Shown here: positions 1-10,972 of the stretch, one piece after another
Position numbering within the stretch: the first letter of the stretch is position 1
Layout: each line of letters starts with the position of its first letter
Assembly (NCBI GenBank): GCA_033980235.1
Contig: CM067069.1
Span: 2,596,255 to 2,660,254 of the forward strand
Direction of reading: 5' to 3'
DNA length: 64,000 bases
DNA from: Diadema setosum
Taxonomy: Eukaryota; Echinodermata; Echinoidea; Diadematoida; Diadematidae
Program-made: the position numbers and the translations under genes
The notes under the pieces: model-generated
The model's input: only the letters and a program-made list of their open reading frames with translations
Database searches by the model: none
What the model was told of the DNA's origin: nothing

Positions 1-698
1 AATGTGCTTGTAATACCGTATTCACCGGCAATAAAAATAAGGCCGCACTATTTCTAACAAAAATAAAGCAGTTAAGTTGGGGTGATGCCTGTATACGCCA
101 GCACAAGCAAATTATTGTCTTTCCAATTCAGAGCTAAGCCCAATTCAGTTTTTACTTTTCTCTTCCCATACTCACTATGTCAGATTGTGTATCTGTATGT
201 CAAATTTAAATGCATAATACTTCCTTAGTGTTATAATTTCTGTTCAGTAAGTAGCTATACTGACCACGCGAAGACTGCACAATACAAGCTTGGCTTTTCA
301 CCACGTCTCCTCCATTTCCTGCAACTTTGATTTTAATTCGTTGTCATCAGAAAGTAATGCGAAGTATTGTTAATTTCACAGTGTTTTTCTTCGTTACTAC
401 ATTGTATTGATATTGTATCATGTGCATGTAAGCCTACATGTTTTGTCTTGTTGGAAATGAAATAAAATGAAAAGAAATGAATGAATGAATAATTTCACTA
501 TGTTTACCCTAGATAGGAGGAATGTTTATCCTTTTTAACAACCCACAATCAACACCCATTATATTACAAATGACTTGCATCCAAGTTGATCTGATTATTG
601 TGCCAGTGTTTCTTGCAGCAAATTATAAATTCATTAAATAAAGATGAATTTTTTTAAAATAGCAAGCCTTATGGCCCCAACCCAATCGTCTGCTTTAT

Positions 699-924
699 TA
701 CTGCATAAGCTGTTATTTTCGCGAGGGTTTAATTTTCGCGAATTTTGCGAATCACAGTTGGACCGCGAATTTAACAACACGTGAAAATGTCGCCATACGC
801 TAAGATAGTAGTGCGCTTATGTAGGCCTCCGTGTCAATTCGCGAAAACAATATCTCGCGAAAATGTCCGTGACCTCTTCATTCGCGAAAATATCTGTACG
901 CAAAAATAACAGCATTTACAGTAT
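699..924. mobile_element. Short inverted-repeat element with TTTCGCG motifs
   Basis: The ends are TACTGCATAAGCTGTTATTT and, read from the other side, TACTGTAAATGCTGTTATTT, both followed by a TTTCGCG-like stretch. Inside are at least six CGCGAA/TTCGCG motifs in both orientations. There is no coding capacity. It looks like a non-autonomous DNA element (MITE). Related, more decayed copies are at 9486, 10756, 22905, 34195 and 37773. Confidence 0.6.
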
Positions 925-2859
925 TACTTATCGCTGCTTAACATTAATAGACATTAATATATCCATGGGGATCTGTAATTGGTATACAAACCACTCCAAA
1001 CACAATTTATCCTGTCATATGAAATGATACAAAAGTAAAAGTATGAAAGTCAATATTCTACCCAGGCAAATACCTGCACTAATTCCATTATGAAAGATCT
1101 TTATATATCATGACAAGTCTATGCTGTGGAAGTCAATCTTCTAGAGAATTGGAAAGTTTAGTTTAAAAAAAAAAGAAGAAGGAAAAACAAAAAATAAAAT
1201 GCCTTGACATTCACTGACTGCTTGCTCAGCAAAGTGTTGCCAAAGTTAAACAGCCCACAGTTGTATGCAGGCACTTTGCAAGCATCAATATCACTGTGCC
1301 CGTATCCCCAAGACTCAACTATGCATCTCACTTAATTGATTGCGCAAATATCGAGCCAAACGTTGTGGATGAGAGAAGGTGGGTTGGAGGGGAAATGGTG
1401 GAGAACCGGCCAAATTGGTTTTCGCCCTGCATTTCCCAACTCCGACCAAAGTCGGCGGTGGGTGTCGCTGCTCGTGTTTGTAAGCCGAGCCTGGACACGG
1501 CTGGGACCACATCATCAAACTGTTGGTCTTCAAATTGCTGGGCAATTTGATGGGGATGAAAAAAAAAAGAGATCACATGCTGGTATATGTCTCACAAGTT
1601 AATGAGAAGACTCACTTACAAGGTCATGGACGGTGAAAGAAGGGAGCTGTCCTTCTCTGAGGTACACCTTGCTACGAAGCTATTGGATGCCAACACCTTT
1701 TTTACTGTTTATTCTCCTCAGTAGCCATACTTGACAAATTGATTCTGATTATCAGCTGTCGCAATATACCCATCTTCTCGCGGCCAATCTCGGCACTCGT
1801 CCACAATCATCCTCATCCTCCTTTTCTCTTCCTGGTCCTGCCTCCATCTTTTCTCCTCCTGCTAATCCCCCACCTGCTTTCCATTTATTTCTAGTAATTT
1901 CAAGCTCTATAGTCTGTTTGTCCCACCAAGGAAAACATATCATTGTGCGATGCTACCAGTTCTTTCATATTTCATTCATTACTGTTTCTCTTACCAATTT
2001 CAGCATTTTGTATGTTCCTCCTGAGGTAGATGATAAAGAGGTTTGCAACAAGAATTTTGCTTGTTCTGATACTCACCTCTATTTCATCTCTCTCAAAAAA
2101 TCTTTTCTTTTTTACCTTTCTCTCTTCTTTGAGTATATTGCTTCCTTGTTGTCCTTCTATTACATCCATGGAGTTCTTTTCCTCTGTTACTTATGCCTCT
2201 TATCTATGAACAAACCTAATTGTCTTCATGCATCAAAGCTAGAAAATACCTCCCTTCTAAAACCAACATTTGTATTGTTTATTAATACATTATTCTTCGA
2301 AGGAGCTTTCAATCTTTAGTACAGTCTTATCTTCATTACAGTTCCTTTCCCCATCCTTTTCTGGCTGTATTCTTCTCAGAGTAGGCCACAGTCTCCATAG
2401 TAACGTATTTACATGGACACTTTAAAATAACTTTTACACACTAGCAATGAACAGTCATAGAAAGTGGGTCAACTTAAGCTTATTACATACCCTTGCAACG
2501 AATAATAATCCAATACAGTGGTCCAAAATCTCCACCTTATACCCTTGACTTCTTTCTTCCTTCAATCATTGTGCTGTAGTCTCTCCCCCCCCCCCATCCC
2601 ACTTCTCCTCCCAACTCTAGCCTCCACCAGTTACCCCTCCCTTGTCCCTCTTTAGCCCATGATACTTCACCAGGCGACGAGGACTTGCCATCTAGGTCAA
2701 CACGCCCTTGATTCAGATTTCATCGATTCTGGCACACTAATGACAGGAAATAAGCTCATTAGAATAAAATGCTCTGTATGTACACCATTATGAACCAACA
2801 ACAACAACCAAAGCAACTGACCATCACATATAGGCAGTAGGGTGGTGCGCATGACAGAG

Positions 2860-3440
2860 GGGAAAAAAAGAGGAAAAGAGATAAGAGAGTGAGATAAAAG
2901 GTATGAGGAGAGACGGAGAGAACTACGGTGATGAAAGAGAATGGAATATGAATTGGCAGTGCAAAATTTTCATCCCATTCAGAAAGACTTAGTGAAGAGT
3001 AATTTTGAGAAGATATTATAGAATTTGATATAGATATATAGAATTTGCGCTAGCCAAAAGTAGTGAGAAATACAAGAAAATTAATGCAAAATTGTCTGCG
3101 TTTACAGTAGTAGAGAGAGCGAGAAAAAGAGATGGTACCTGAAGATATATGCAAAGAAAAAAGAGATGGAGATATAGTACGAGAGTATAAAGAGGGGACA
3201 GAGAGATAGAAACAAACAGAATAGTGAACAAACAAACAAACAAAAGAGTGAAAAATGACAAAGACTGGTAGAGAAGGAGAAAGAAAAGAAAGAGTACAAA
3301 GAGATAGGGGAAAGGAGGATAGACAGATAGATGGATAGCATGATAGGATAGAAAGGGTGGAAGAAAGATAAAGAGAGGGAAGACAGAGAGAAAGAGATAG
3401 AAAGAAAGAGACAGAGGGAGAGAGAAAGATAGGACTCAAG
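2860..3440. repeat. Purine-rich (GA/GAAA) low-complexity tract
   Basis: The plus strand is dominated by GAGA, GAAAGA and GATA runs, giving long but meaningless Ser/Leu/Phe-rich frames on the minus strand. It is a simple-sequence tract, not a gene. Confidence 0.75.
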
Positions 3441-4278
3441 TGCCTTGCACTTCCTACAATATAGATTATGCCCCCAGCATGCATTATATGTGAAGGAGAT
3501 GTGTACAAGGCTACTCTCATCATCAGTCTGTTGGGGGTGCACATTGGGGGAAGTTTTCATAGAGATTGTCCAGTGACCTCGGCTATGAAGAATGTGACAG
3601 ATGATGTTGCCAAAAATGTTACTGTGAACAAACCTGTAAGCATTCAAATTAAAAAGCTCAAACTGCCCATACCCTCGGAAAGGACACCTTCCTCAGAAGT
3701 CATGCTTTATAACTATCCAAAGCATAAAAGCTGAACTTTAGTAATTATGCTCTTCTAAAGTGATATCGCCAAAACTGTTTTACAACGTATGTTTGATAAT
3801 CTTACATCATGTAACTTTATATTCAAGAAAGTATTTCAGCCACTGTATGTTTTAAATGATTTGACAAGAATTTTATGGGTTTGGTAAAATTTAGGCTGGC
3901 AACAAAATGAGCATGATCACATGATTGGCATTGAATTGTTATGTTCTACCATCGGTAGAATATTCTGGGCAGTTCGCCCATGGGAGAACACTTATGTGAA
4001 AACTAATACAAATGACAACATCAAATCATAGAGTAGTGTCTATAGAGCAATCACCAGAATAAAAGAATAGTCAAATAAAATTGTAAATATTTGTATACCT
4101 TATTCGGTTCTGATGCTTATAGAAATGTGATTAGGGACACTTGGGCACAATGGATTGCACTGTGCTCAAGATGTACACAAACTGCACTGTCACAGCTTTG
4201 TGGTGTTGCAACAAAATAGCTTTTAAAAAAATTAATGTTGAAAGTACATGTTTCTTGAGTACTTTGAGTAACACATAC

Positions 4279-4402
4279 CAGGGCCCTGTTTTATGAAGAG
4301 TTATAATTGACTATATAGTTGATTTCTATCATAAGTTTATGGCAGGCAGTGTGTTAAGGAAATTTATAATCCATTATATCTTTTGATAAAATGGGGGCCA
4401 GG
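4279..4402. mobile_element. Short element with GGGCCC / TTTTAT inverted ends
   Basis: The left end reads CAGGGCCCTGTTTTATGAAG. The right end, reverse complemented, reads CCTGGCCCCCATTTTATC. Both continue into similar TATAAT-rich sequence. At about 124 bp with no coding capacity, it is a MITE-like inverted-repeat element. No target duplication could be assigned. Confidence 0.5.
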
Positions 4403-5257
4403 TATAACATTACAGATGATGGCTCTTGCTCTTGAGAGGACACAGAATGTTTTGACCTCAGGGTTCAACTGCCACCGTGAGAAGGTTAGAGTCCCCTAAC
4501 TTTGTCTAGTGAGTTGTAACTTCCCTAAATGGCACTTCAACAAGTCTGAATAAACATTCAATATGTTCCCTCCCACACTAGTTTTCAATTGTATTTTCAG
4601 TTGTCATTACTCATAAGGAGCGCTGCGAGTGATTTCCTTCATGAATCCATCATAATTATGTGACTGTGCACCACAAAAACCAACGCAAAGTTGCAAGCCC
4701 TGATACATGAGGACTCAAAATAGGTGAAACAGGTCAACCTGGTCAATATTGAGTTTCTGATATTTTCTGAAAGAGCAATTATTCTTCTACACTATACTAA
4801 AGTTGGGATCATCAAATGAATTGGACTTTTTAGAGTTTTTAGCAGTTTTTCTAGAACAGTTCTTTTTTTTTTTTGTAGAATAGAGGGAATATGTGTTTTT
4901 TTTTCATTTCTTAAAAATAAACATTATGCACTCCTCCTTTAAACTCAAATAATATTTGAAAAGATGATTCTACTGCTTGGAAAGTTGGTATTAGTCATGA
5001 ATAGCATGTGTTAATAAAATACACTAAACAGTTTAATCTTATAATCCTTTCATTGTTGTTGCTACACAGTCTTAAATCCTGTCTTTTGTCCCATTCATTG
5101 TACAGTGCATGGCTTGATAAGATAAAGCGCTTGAATTGAACCTAAACTTCAGAGCCTCTTTTCTCAGTACACTCTTTTCCAGAGAGTGTGTTTTTTTTCC
5201 AACATTTAGATAGGTTAAGACAGTCCATTTGAATTGAGTTATACATCATTTTAAAGC

Positions 5258-5350
5258 TTAACCCATTGAAGGTGAGTCCCGAGTATACTCGGGCAAGTGT
5301 CTGTGCGAAATGTGTCTTGTAGCACAATCAGTCTGTCCTCACCGGGTTAA
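5258..5350. mobile_element. TTAA-flanked 93-bp MITE, copy 1
   Basis: It begins TTAACCCATTGAAGGTGAG and ends CTGTCCTCACCGGGTTAA, with a perfect 16-bp palindrome CCCGAGTATACTCGGG at 5278-5293. The TTAA borders with CCC ends are what piggyBac-type transposases leave, so a piggyBac-driven MITE is inferred. Same family as 21034, 37421, 40009, 42815, 48340, 52237 and 53022. Confidence 0.7.
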
Positions 5351-6819
5351 AATCTGCTCTTTTAGAATATGACTTTGACTGAAAATCTATGTCTGGTGAC
5401 TTTTTGTTGATTTTGTGGTGCAGCATCACATTTTTTATTAGTTCATTTTTTATTATGCTTTTTGAGTTGATGAAAAATTCACAAAAATGCCATAAAGAAT
5501 TACCTATACACTGAATGTATTATTCAGTCTTGTTGAGCACCATTTTTCACAAACGGGTGCACATGCAGAGCGATGAACTACTAATGATCTGCAATGATTG
5601 TTAAAAGATTATGATGAGACACTCAAGAGTTTTTGACGAGAGGATTCTAATCCCTCTCTCGACCAGCATCTCAAAATGAAATATAGATAGAGTTAGATGA
5701 GCAACTCCCCGATGGTAATAACAGACTTTTAAAGTCACATGAAGGCTAACAAGCAAAGGGAAACATTAGCATGCACATTACAAACACGACTCTCAACTAA
5801 ATTTCTGTGGGCCTGTTCTGCAGTAGACACAGTTCATTTGTTCTGCATTACTTTCAATGCAGTTTTCAAGCACACATATTTTCCTTTTCTTTTGCCTACT
5901 TTTACACTTACAGTGTTTTTCTTCCAGAGTGGGCTGTCCTAATTTCATGTTCTCCTACTGTACTGTCATTTCTCAATGAGGTAAATGAATTTCACGTAGT
6001 CCTTGTCACTTTTCATTGAATTCGTGCCCCCTTCAACCATGGCTCGCATTCTGCTCACGGATACTTGGTAATGGTAATGCATGTCCTTTTACTAAACATA
6101 TTATAAACATACTCTAACTTGCAATAGGGTTAATCCTGTCTGGATATGTGGTGTCTTTATTTGCCCCCAGAGACTGCGATACGGATTATTATATTAGTTT
6201 CAAAATAGCTTAAAGGGATTTTAGTATAAAGATGCCTTGGAAGTCACACTACAGCTTAGTTTTTACAAACATATTTTGAAGTGAACAAATGTGGCCCACT
6301 TCCCCAAAAACCTGATTAAGTAGTCAAGTATCACATTATGCATTTTGTTATATTTCATTTCTTGAACTCTTAAGCATGCAAATGATATATCTGGGCCACT
6401 TTCATACAAAAAAGAAAGAATCTAGAGAAATGATACATCACTTTCACCAAAAAATGACTTTGAGAGGGAGAAATGGATTTTAAGCTTAGGCTCAGTCATT
6501 TGTCTGGGGAAATATGGCATTCTTTATACAGGGCTGAAAGAGTGGTATGCATCATAAAAATTATGTAGTTTTGACCTTCAAAATATCCTTACGACTTACA
6601 AATTTGGATAGGAAGAAAGTAATATATCAATCTTTTATTACTTTGAACAAATATCAAGGGTCACATTTTTCAGCAAAATCATCTTAGTAGGAAGTTTTCT
6701 TATCTTCAACATCTATGACTTTAATATTTGAAGCATTACAATTCATGCTACAAATGGAAGGCAAGTATTATATCTACACTATCTGCTGGACCATAGACCA
6801 ATCCAGGAATACCAATGTC

Positions 6820-7074
6820 ATATGAAGAGTTTGTTTGCAAAAACCGATAAGTCCATATTTGTCAAATGGAGATATTTGCGATTAAAGGTCAAGAAAAATA
6901 AAGAGAATAATAAGAATTTTTTTGCTTCTTTTGACCATAACTTCAAAAATGTACCTTTATGTGTAGTGACCAATATATCATTTAAAAGGTATTATTTTGT
7001 ACTTTATGACAGAGACCGCACTTCAAAATCTTCAAAAATGGACTTATCGGTTTTTGCAAACAAACTCTTCATAT
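6820..7074. mobile_element. 255-bp MITE with 37-bp perfect terminal inverted repeats, copy 1
   Basis: Both ends are ATATGAAGAGTTTGTTTGCA and onward, identical over 37 bp in inverted orientation. The interior is unique AT-rich sequence without transposase. A second copy in the opposite orientation is at 20500-20754. One strand is open from end to end (about 84 codons from the ATG in the end repeat); this is probably incidental to the sequence of the ends. Confidence 0.75.
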
Positions 7075-8144
7075 GTTATGCACATACATATCTTTCACAA
7101 TAAAAATCACTTTCTGAAAGTGAGAACTTATAATATTTGGGGTTAACAGATTGAGAAATGATACATACAAGTGTAACAAATTTCAGGAAATATTTTTCTT
7201 TACAAAAACATGTTTGTTTAAAAAACATGTTTTTTTTTTTACTTTTTTTTTTTTTTGATGAAGAAAAATGCACACCTAATAAGGAAGAAGTGTATTACCT
7301 CGCACTTCAACTAGTCATAATGGGCAGGTATAGCAAAAGCTACCTGGAGAACCTACTTATGCCCATAACTGACATCATGCCTGGCTAAGGTATGCAGTGG
7401 AGTTGAACGCCAAATCTCCTCTTGTCACAAAAAACACTCCAAAGTCCCTCTTCCGCTCACCCCTTCCTTCCAAATCAATTTGGTTCTCAAGACATTGTGG
7501 CCAAAGAAAAAGAAACATCATGGGACCAAAAAAAAAAAAAAAAGAATTACGAAGAGAGAGAGAAAAAAGTGCTGAGCCCAATTCTGTGTTACGCTTGTCA
7601 TCTCTTGGCAACAAGTGCTGATGCGACCACGAGTCAATAGACATAACAAATGTGTTTGCCTGAATGGAGATGCCCCCTTTCTCTGGCCAAAGCACAAGTT
7701 TCGTGGTGTATGAGCAGACATCAGCTTCATACTGTCCATTCCTGTGGTGTGGGTTGCTGCACTTTACTTTCTGCGCTCAAATTCCACCGATGTTGAGACA
7801 AAATTCCACTGACCGTTGAGAGCAAGGTGCTCTCGTCTTCAAGACGTTGAGAGTCCAAGGAGGTTTTGATAAACAGCACTGACAAAAAAAAAAAACCCAA
7901 AAACTACTTTTGTTTCTAACGAAAGGGTAGGTGAAGTTGTGTATAGAAATTCTAAAAAAATATGAGTTAATCACTGCAAGTCAAAATATTTTAAGTTTTA
8001 TTCCTTTATAATGGAAACTTTCCCACTAAGCCACTTGATGGCTTTACGTGGTTCATCCACTCCATTCCCATCTTATAGCATGCTAGTAAGGAGAGCAATG
8101 TCTAGTCATTCAGTCATAAGGACTATGTTTCTTTGTATGGTTGA

Positions 8145-8219
8145 TGTCATTGTAAAGTTAGTCTATTCCACTTCAAAACACTTTTGGACCTGTTGAAATA
8201 GACTAACTTTACAATGACA
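8145..8219. repeat. Perfect 23-bp inverted repeat (hairpin, 29-base loop)
   Basis: The arms at 8145-8167 (TGTCATTGTAAAGTTAGTCT and three more bases) and 8197-8219 are exact reverse complements, separated by 29 bases. Weaker symmetry seems to continue outward (TAGCATGCTAGTAAGGAGA near 8078 against its counterpart near 8260). This suggests either the core of a fold-back element or a small-RNA-type hairpin. It matches no microRNA that I recognise. Confidence 0.65.
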
Positions 8220-9294
8220 ATGCAACATCTAACCAATGCACATTCTCCATACTATGCTACAGTTGAAATAACAACACATATTTTAGATCAAAAATGAATA
8301 AAATTCTTTAGTTGTTCATCTCGAAGGAATTCTGAGCCAGTCCTGTATGTGCAGTCCATGTCCCTAATTGATACAGAAACTGGAAATAGTTGATAACATA
8401 ATATCCCCTGTGCAATTCCCAAGAACAAAGTCAGCATCTGTCTTGGTGATGTGGACTTAACTGCAAAACATTCCAAGACTCATTATGTCAATTCATTCAA
8501 GTTCGAATGCATTCCATTCTGATGAGCTGTACCAGATTATTTGTGATTGACTTTATGCTTCTCTACTACCGATGCAACAGTTGGAGTTTACGGCTTCTTC
8601 AGATTTCATAGATTGTTTCATTTAGTTAGGAGGGGCAGGGATGCGTGATTGTAAACATGATTTTATTACACCTATATATTATGTTTGATGATTCAGGGGT
8701 CCTAAAAAGTTTAACAAGCTGTTCCCACCGTGTCACCATGTTATGTTTCAGAAGCTCTGTCCACATACGCCAAAACCCACATAACTGCTGATTCACATCA
8801 TTAAGCAGACTTTCTCATGTACTGCCAAAATCCTAGTTCATATATGTCAAAAACACCATATCATTGCTGTAATAATACAGTAATGAGTCACGATGTATAT
8901 GAACAGCGCCCACAAATATAGTGGTATTCAGTGCTTAGAAAATGTTGCAAAATGCATTTTGAACTTTGGCCCCACAGCTCGAAGTATGATGTGCTTTAGT
9001 TCAAAGCTGCAACATTTGTGACTTTTTTTTTGTGGATGCAGTTAATAACATTTGCCACCCACAATATTGCATTATTTTTCCCAGGATTAGATCAAAATTT
9101 AAAAAATGCTGCAAAAAGGAGGAAGCAAATACTGCATTATTTGGGTCCCAGCCACTCATACTACCCGTCACTTCTGGTAGCACATATCAAAAATTGATGC
9201 CAAATCTCTGCTCATTTTGTGGATAGCTGGTGAATATGAATGGGGTTCACTTAAGACATGTGCAGTAGTCACGAAAGCCTTTTTTGAAGCTCAC

Positions 9295-9462
9295 CTCGCA
9301 AAAGACTCGCCGTGCCATGCCGACGTAGAACACCCCAATGATGATACGGGCGTCCTGTCTCTTCAGGTTTCCGACGGCGCTGTCGGGCACAGTGAGAAAA
9401 CTCTGCCGGCTGACGATCTCCATGTCATAGTTCTTCACTCGTCTCTCTAGATCCTCAATAGT
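9295..9462 (-). CDS. GABBR1: GABA-B receptor subunit 1-like, ligand-binding domain exon C
   Basis: This exon is 168 bp (56 codons, phase 0 both ends), with acceptor CTCCTTCTCAG and donor GAG|GTGAGC. It begins TIEDLERRVKNYDMEIV, continues RQSFLTVPDSAVGNLKRQ and ends with ARRVFCE. Human GABBR1 reads TLDDLEERVKEAGIEIT, then RQSFF, NLKRQDARIIVGLFY and ARKVFCE. The Tyr of GVFY corresponds to Tyr366, which contacts agonist. The Cys of VFCE corresponds to Cys375, whose disulfide partner is in the next exon, outside this window. The insertion VGM replaces the human ETE after the Tyr. A repeat element lies just upstream of the acceptor on the coding strand. Confidence 0.94.
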
Positions 9463-10010
9463 CTGAGAAGGAGAGTCAAGAGAGGTTACTGTTAAACTAG
9501 AAACATTCACGGCATGAAACCTTCGTGAATTGGGGCCGACAGCCTTTGTTTGCGGTATGAAACTTTCGTGAATAGCCACAGGTATTCAGTGCATTGTGTA
9601 GACACACACTTTCACATGCATTTTATTTCATGAATCTTGACTTAATTCTTCCGATATTTGTGAAGGTTTCATGCATGAAAAAAAAAATTCTGTTTTACAG
9701 TAATGTGAAATTCTAATCTTGTCACTCGTGCCATTTCACAAGACTTGCTTCCAAGATTTCCTGCTTTTAAAATTTACAAGACTTGTACATGGCCCATTTA
9801 ATGATTGTTCTTCTCCTTCAGGATCAGATATTTATTCATTTTGTTGTTTTTTGTATGCACATTATAATCATAAGTGATGTACTCATATGTATATGCACAT
9901 GGATTTGCTTTTAAAAGGGTCAAGAAAAGTTAGAAATGTGGAAGTAGAGTTCACAGATTATCCTAACTTAGATAACCTGACTTTGGAGACAGTACGGTGA
10001 AGATACTCAC
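9463..10010 (-). other. GABBR1: Intron between exons B and C
   Basis: This 548-bp phase-0 intron has GTGAGT and CTCAG borders. About 40% of it is a repeat element (9486-9703) next to the acceptor. The rest is AT-rich and without other features. Confidence 0.85.
9486..9703. mobile_element. Decayed TACTGTAAAA-ended element next to exon C acceptor
   Basis: It starts TTACTGTTAAAC and ends GTTTTACAGTAA. It carries paired ATGAAACYTTCGTGAAT motifs and a mirrored ATTTGTGAAGGTTTCATGCA, as in the copies at 34195 and 37773. It begins 24 bp from the first base of exon C, so one end lies within the acceptor region. Confidence 0.5.
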
Positions 10011-10181
10011 TGATGTGAACACCTCCTGACTTTCCTGTATGACGGATATTCTCTTCCAGCCAAACAACCGGGCCAGCTTGAGGCGGGTGGGGTTTTGCAG
10101 CGTTGCCGAGGGGTGTGTCCTGAAGAAAGTCTGGAAGCGCTTCCGATTGGACAAGGCCGGTGAGCTGGAACCAAAGGCAAG
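10011..10181 (-). CDS. GABBR1: GABA-B receptor subunit 1-like, ligand-binding domain exon B
   Basis: This exon is 171 bp (57 codons, phase 0 both ends), with acceptor TTTCCTGCAG and donor TCA|GTGAGT. It begins [16 protein letters not shown], continues with [15 protein letters not shown] and GWKRISVIQ, and ends with SQEVFTS. Human GABBR1 has the same order of motifs ([41 protein letters not shown]). The second Ser of GSSS equals agonist-contact Ser269 and the His of FFRTH equals His286 (GABBR1a numbering, counted along the alignment from Cys219). Both are kept, which argues for a working GABA-binding subunit. Exon A lies 2,862 bp upstream and exon C 548 bp downstream on the coding strand. Confidence 0.93.
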
Positions 10182-10755
10182 CTGCAGGAAATACGATCGA
10201 GAACCCCAAAATAAGTATATTTCATATCACCTGTTTAAAGAAAACTGCAGAAGAAAATTCATACTCACCAGGATTTTATCAGATGGTTAATTATCATTCA
10301 TAGCTGAGAACCACAATACTGCATTCATACATATGGACAGAAAAATATCATTGCTAAATATTACTTAACTTTAAAGTGCAATTCCTCTCTATGTTATCTC
10401 TGGCTTCAGGAATCAGAGTCTGGATCATTCACACAGATTAAAGGTACAACAGGTAGAAGTACCATCACATTAAACACAAATTTCAGCGGTGAAGACCATG
10501 CTAATACACCCACAGGCTTCCATGCACATGTGTGTAAAGAGATCCGAATCCCATCCTGGCATTAGTGCCCTTTTGCATGTCAATTTACCCTCATTGCAAA
10601 GTCTTCAGAGTAGACTGATGGTTTGTGTGTCCCTTTTGTAGCCCTGAAAAGTATATGATTCCTTTCAAAAGCTGTTATACTGCAGCAGTAAGTATTGCAG
10701 ACCTTTCTTTTAATAATAAAACTGGAATCTTCTTCATGATGGAAGGGGATTACAC

Positions 10756-10972
10756 TACTCCTGTAAAAGTAGATATTTTCGCGCATCTTAATTTTTGCAC
10801 TTGCACAGGTAAGAAGAGTTTTGCGTGTTTTTGATTCGGCGGAATCAAGACATCAACTACTGGAACATATGGCCAAAAAAAAAATAGTTGCGTGCTATTA
10901 TTTTCGCTAGTTTCTGGTTGCACGAAATGCGCGAAAATTTCAACACCACAAAAATTTCCACTTTTACAGTAT
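10756..10972. mobile_element. TTTCGCG-type inverted-repeat element
   Basis: The left end is TACTCCTGTAAAAGTAGATA followed by TTTTCGCGC. The right end, reversed, is ATACTGTAAAAGTGGAAATT. It also contains ATTTTCGCTAG and ATGCGCGAAAATTTC. Same family as 699-924 and 22905-23100. No coding capacity. Confidence 0.6.

Larger units (their letters stand above)
1..9294 (-). other. Intron downstream of exon C (partial), repeat-bearing
   Basis: No exon matching the next expected part of the receptor (the region after VFCE) was found here, so the intron probably continues left of base 1. It holds TTTCGCG-type and TTAA-type short elements, a purine-rich tract, a GGGCCC-ended inverted-repeat element, a 255-bp inverted-repeat element and a 75-base hairpin, each listed separately. 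A GC-richer patch around 1360-1560 is open in several frames but resembles nothing I know. The remainder is unremarkable AT-rich sequence. Confidence 0.6.

Noticed and set aside
1613..1690. Possible minus-strand exon ending CCTT|GTAAGTGAG in the region downstream of exon C
   Set aside because: The only open frame (ending SPSMTL) does not match the receptor segment expected after VFCE.
3016..3647. Minus-strand frames of 164 and 181 codons over the GA-rich tract
   Set aside because: Composition artefact (Leu/Ser/Phe repeats), several frames open at once.
4462..4500. GGTTCAACTGCC considered as a tRNA B box
   Set aside because: No matching A box, acceptor stem or cloverleaf around it.
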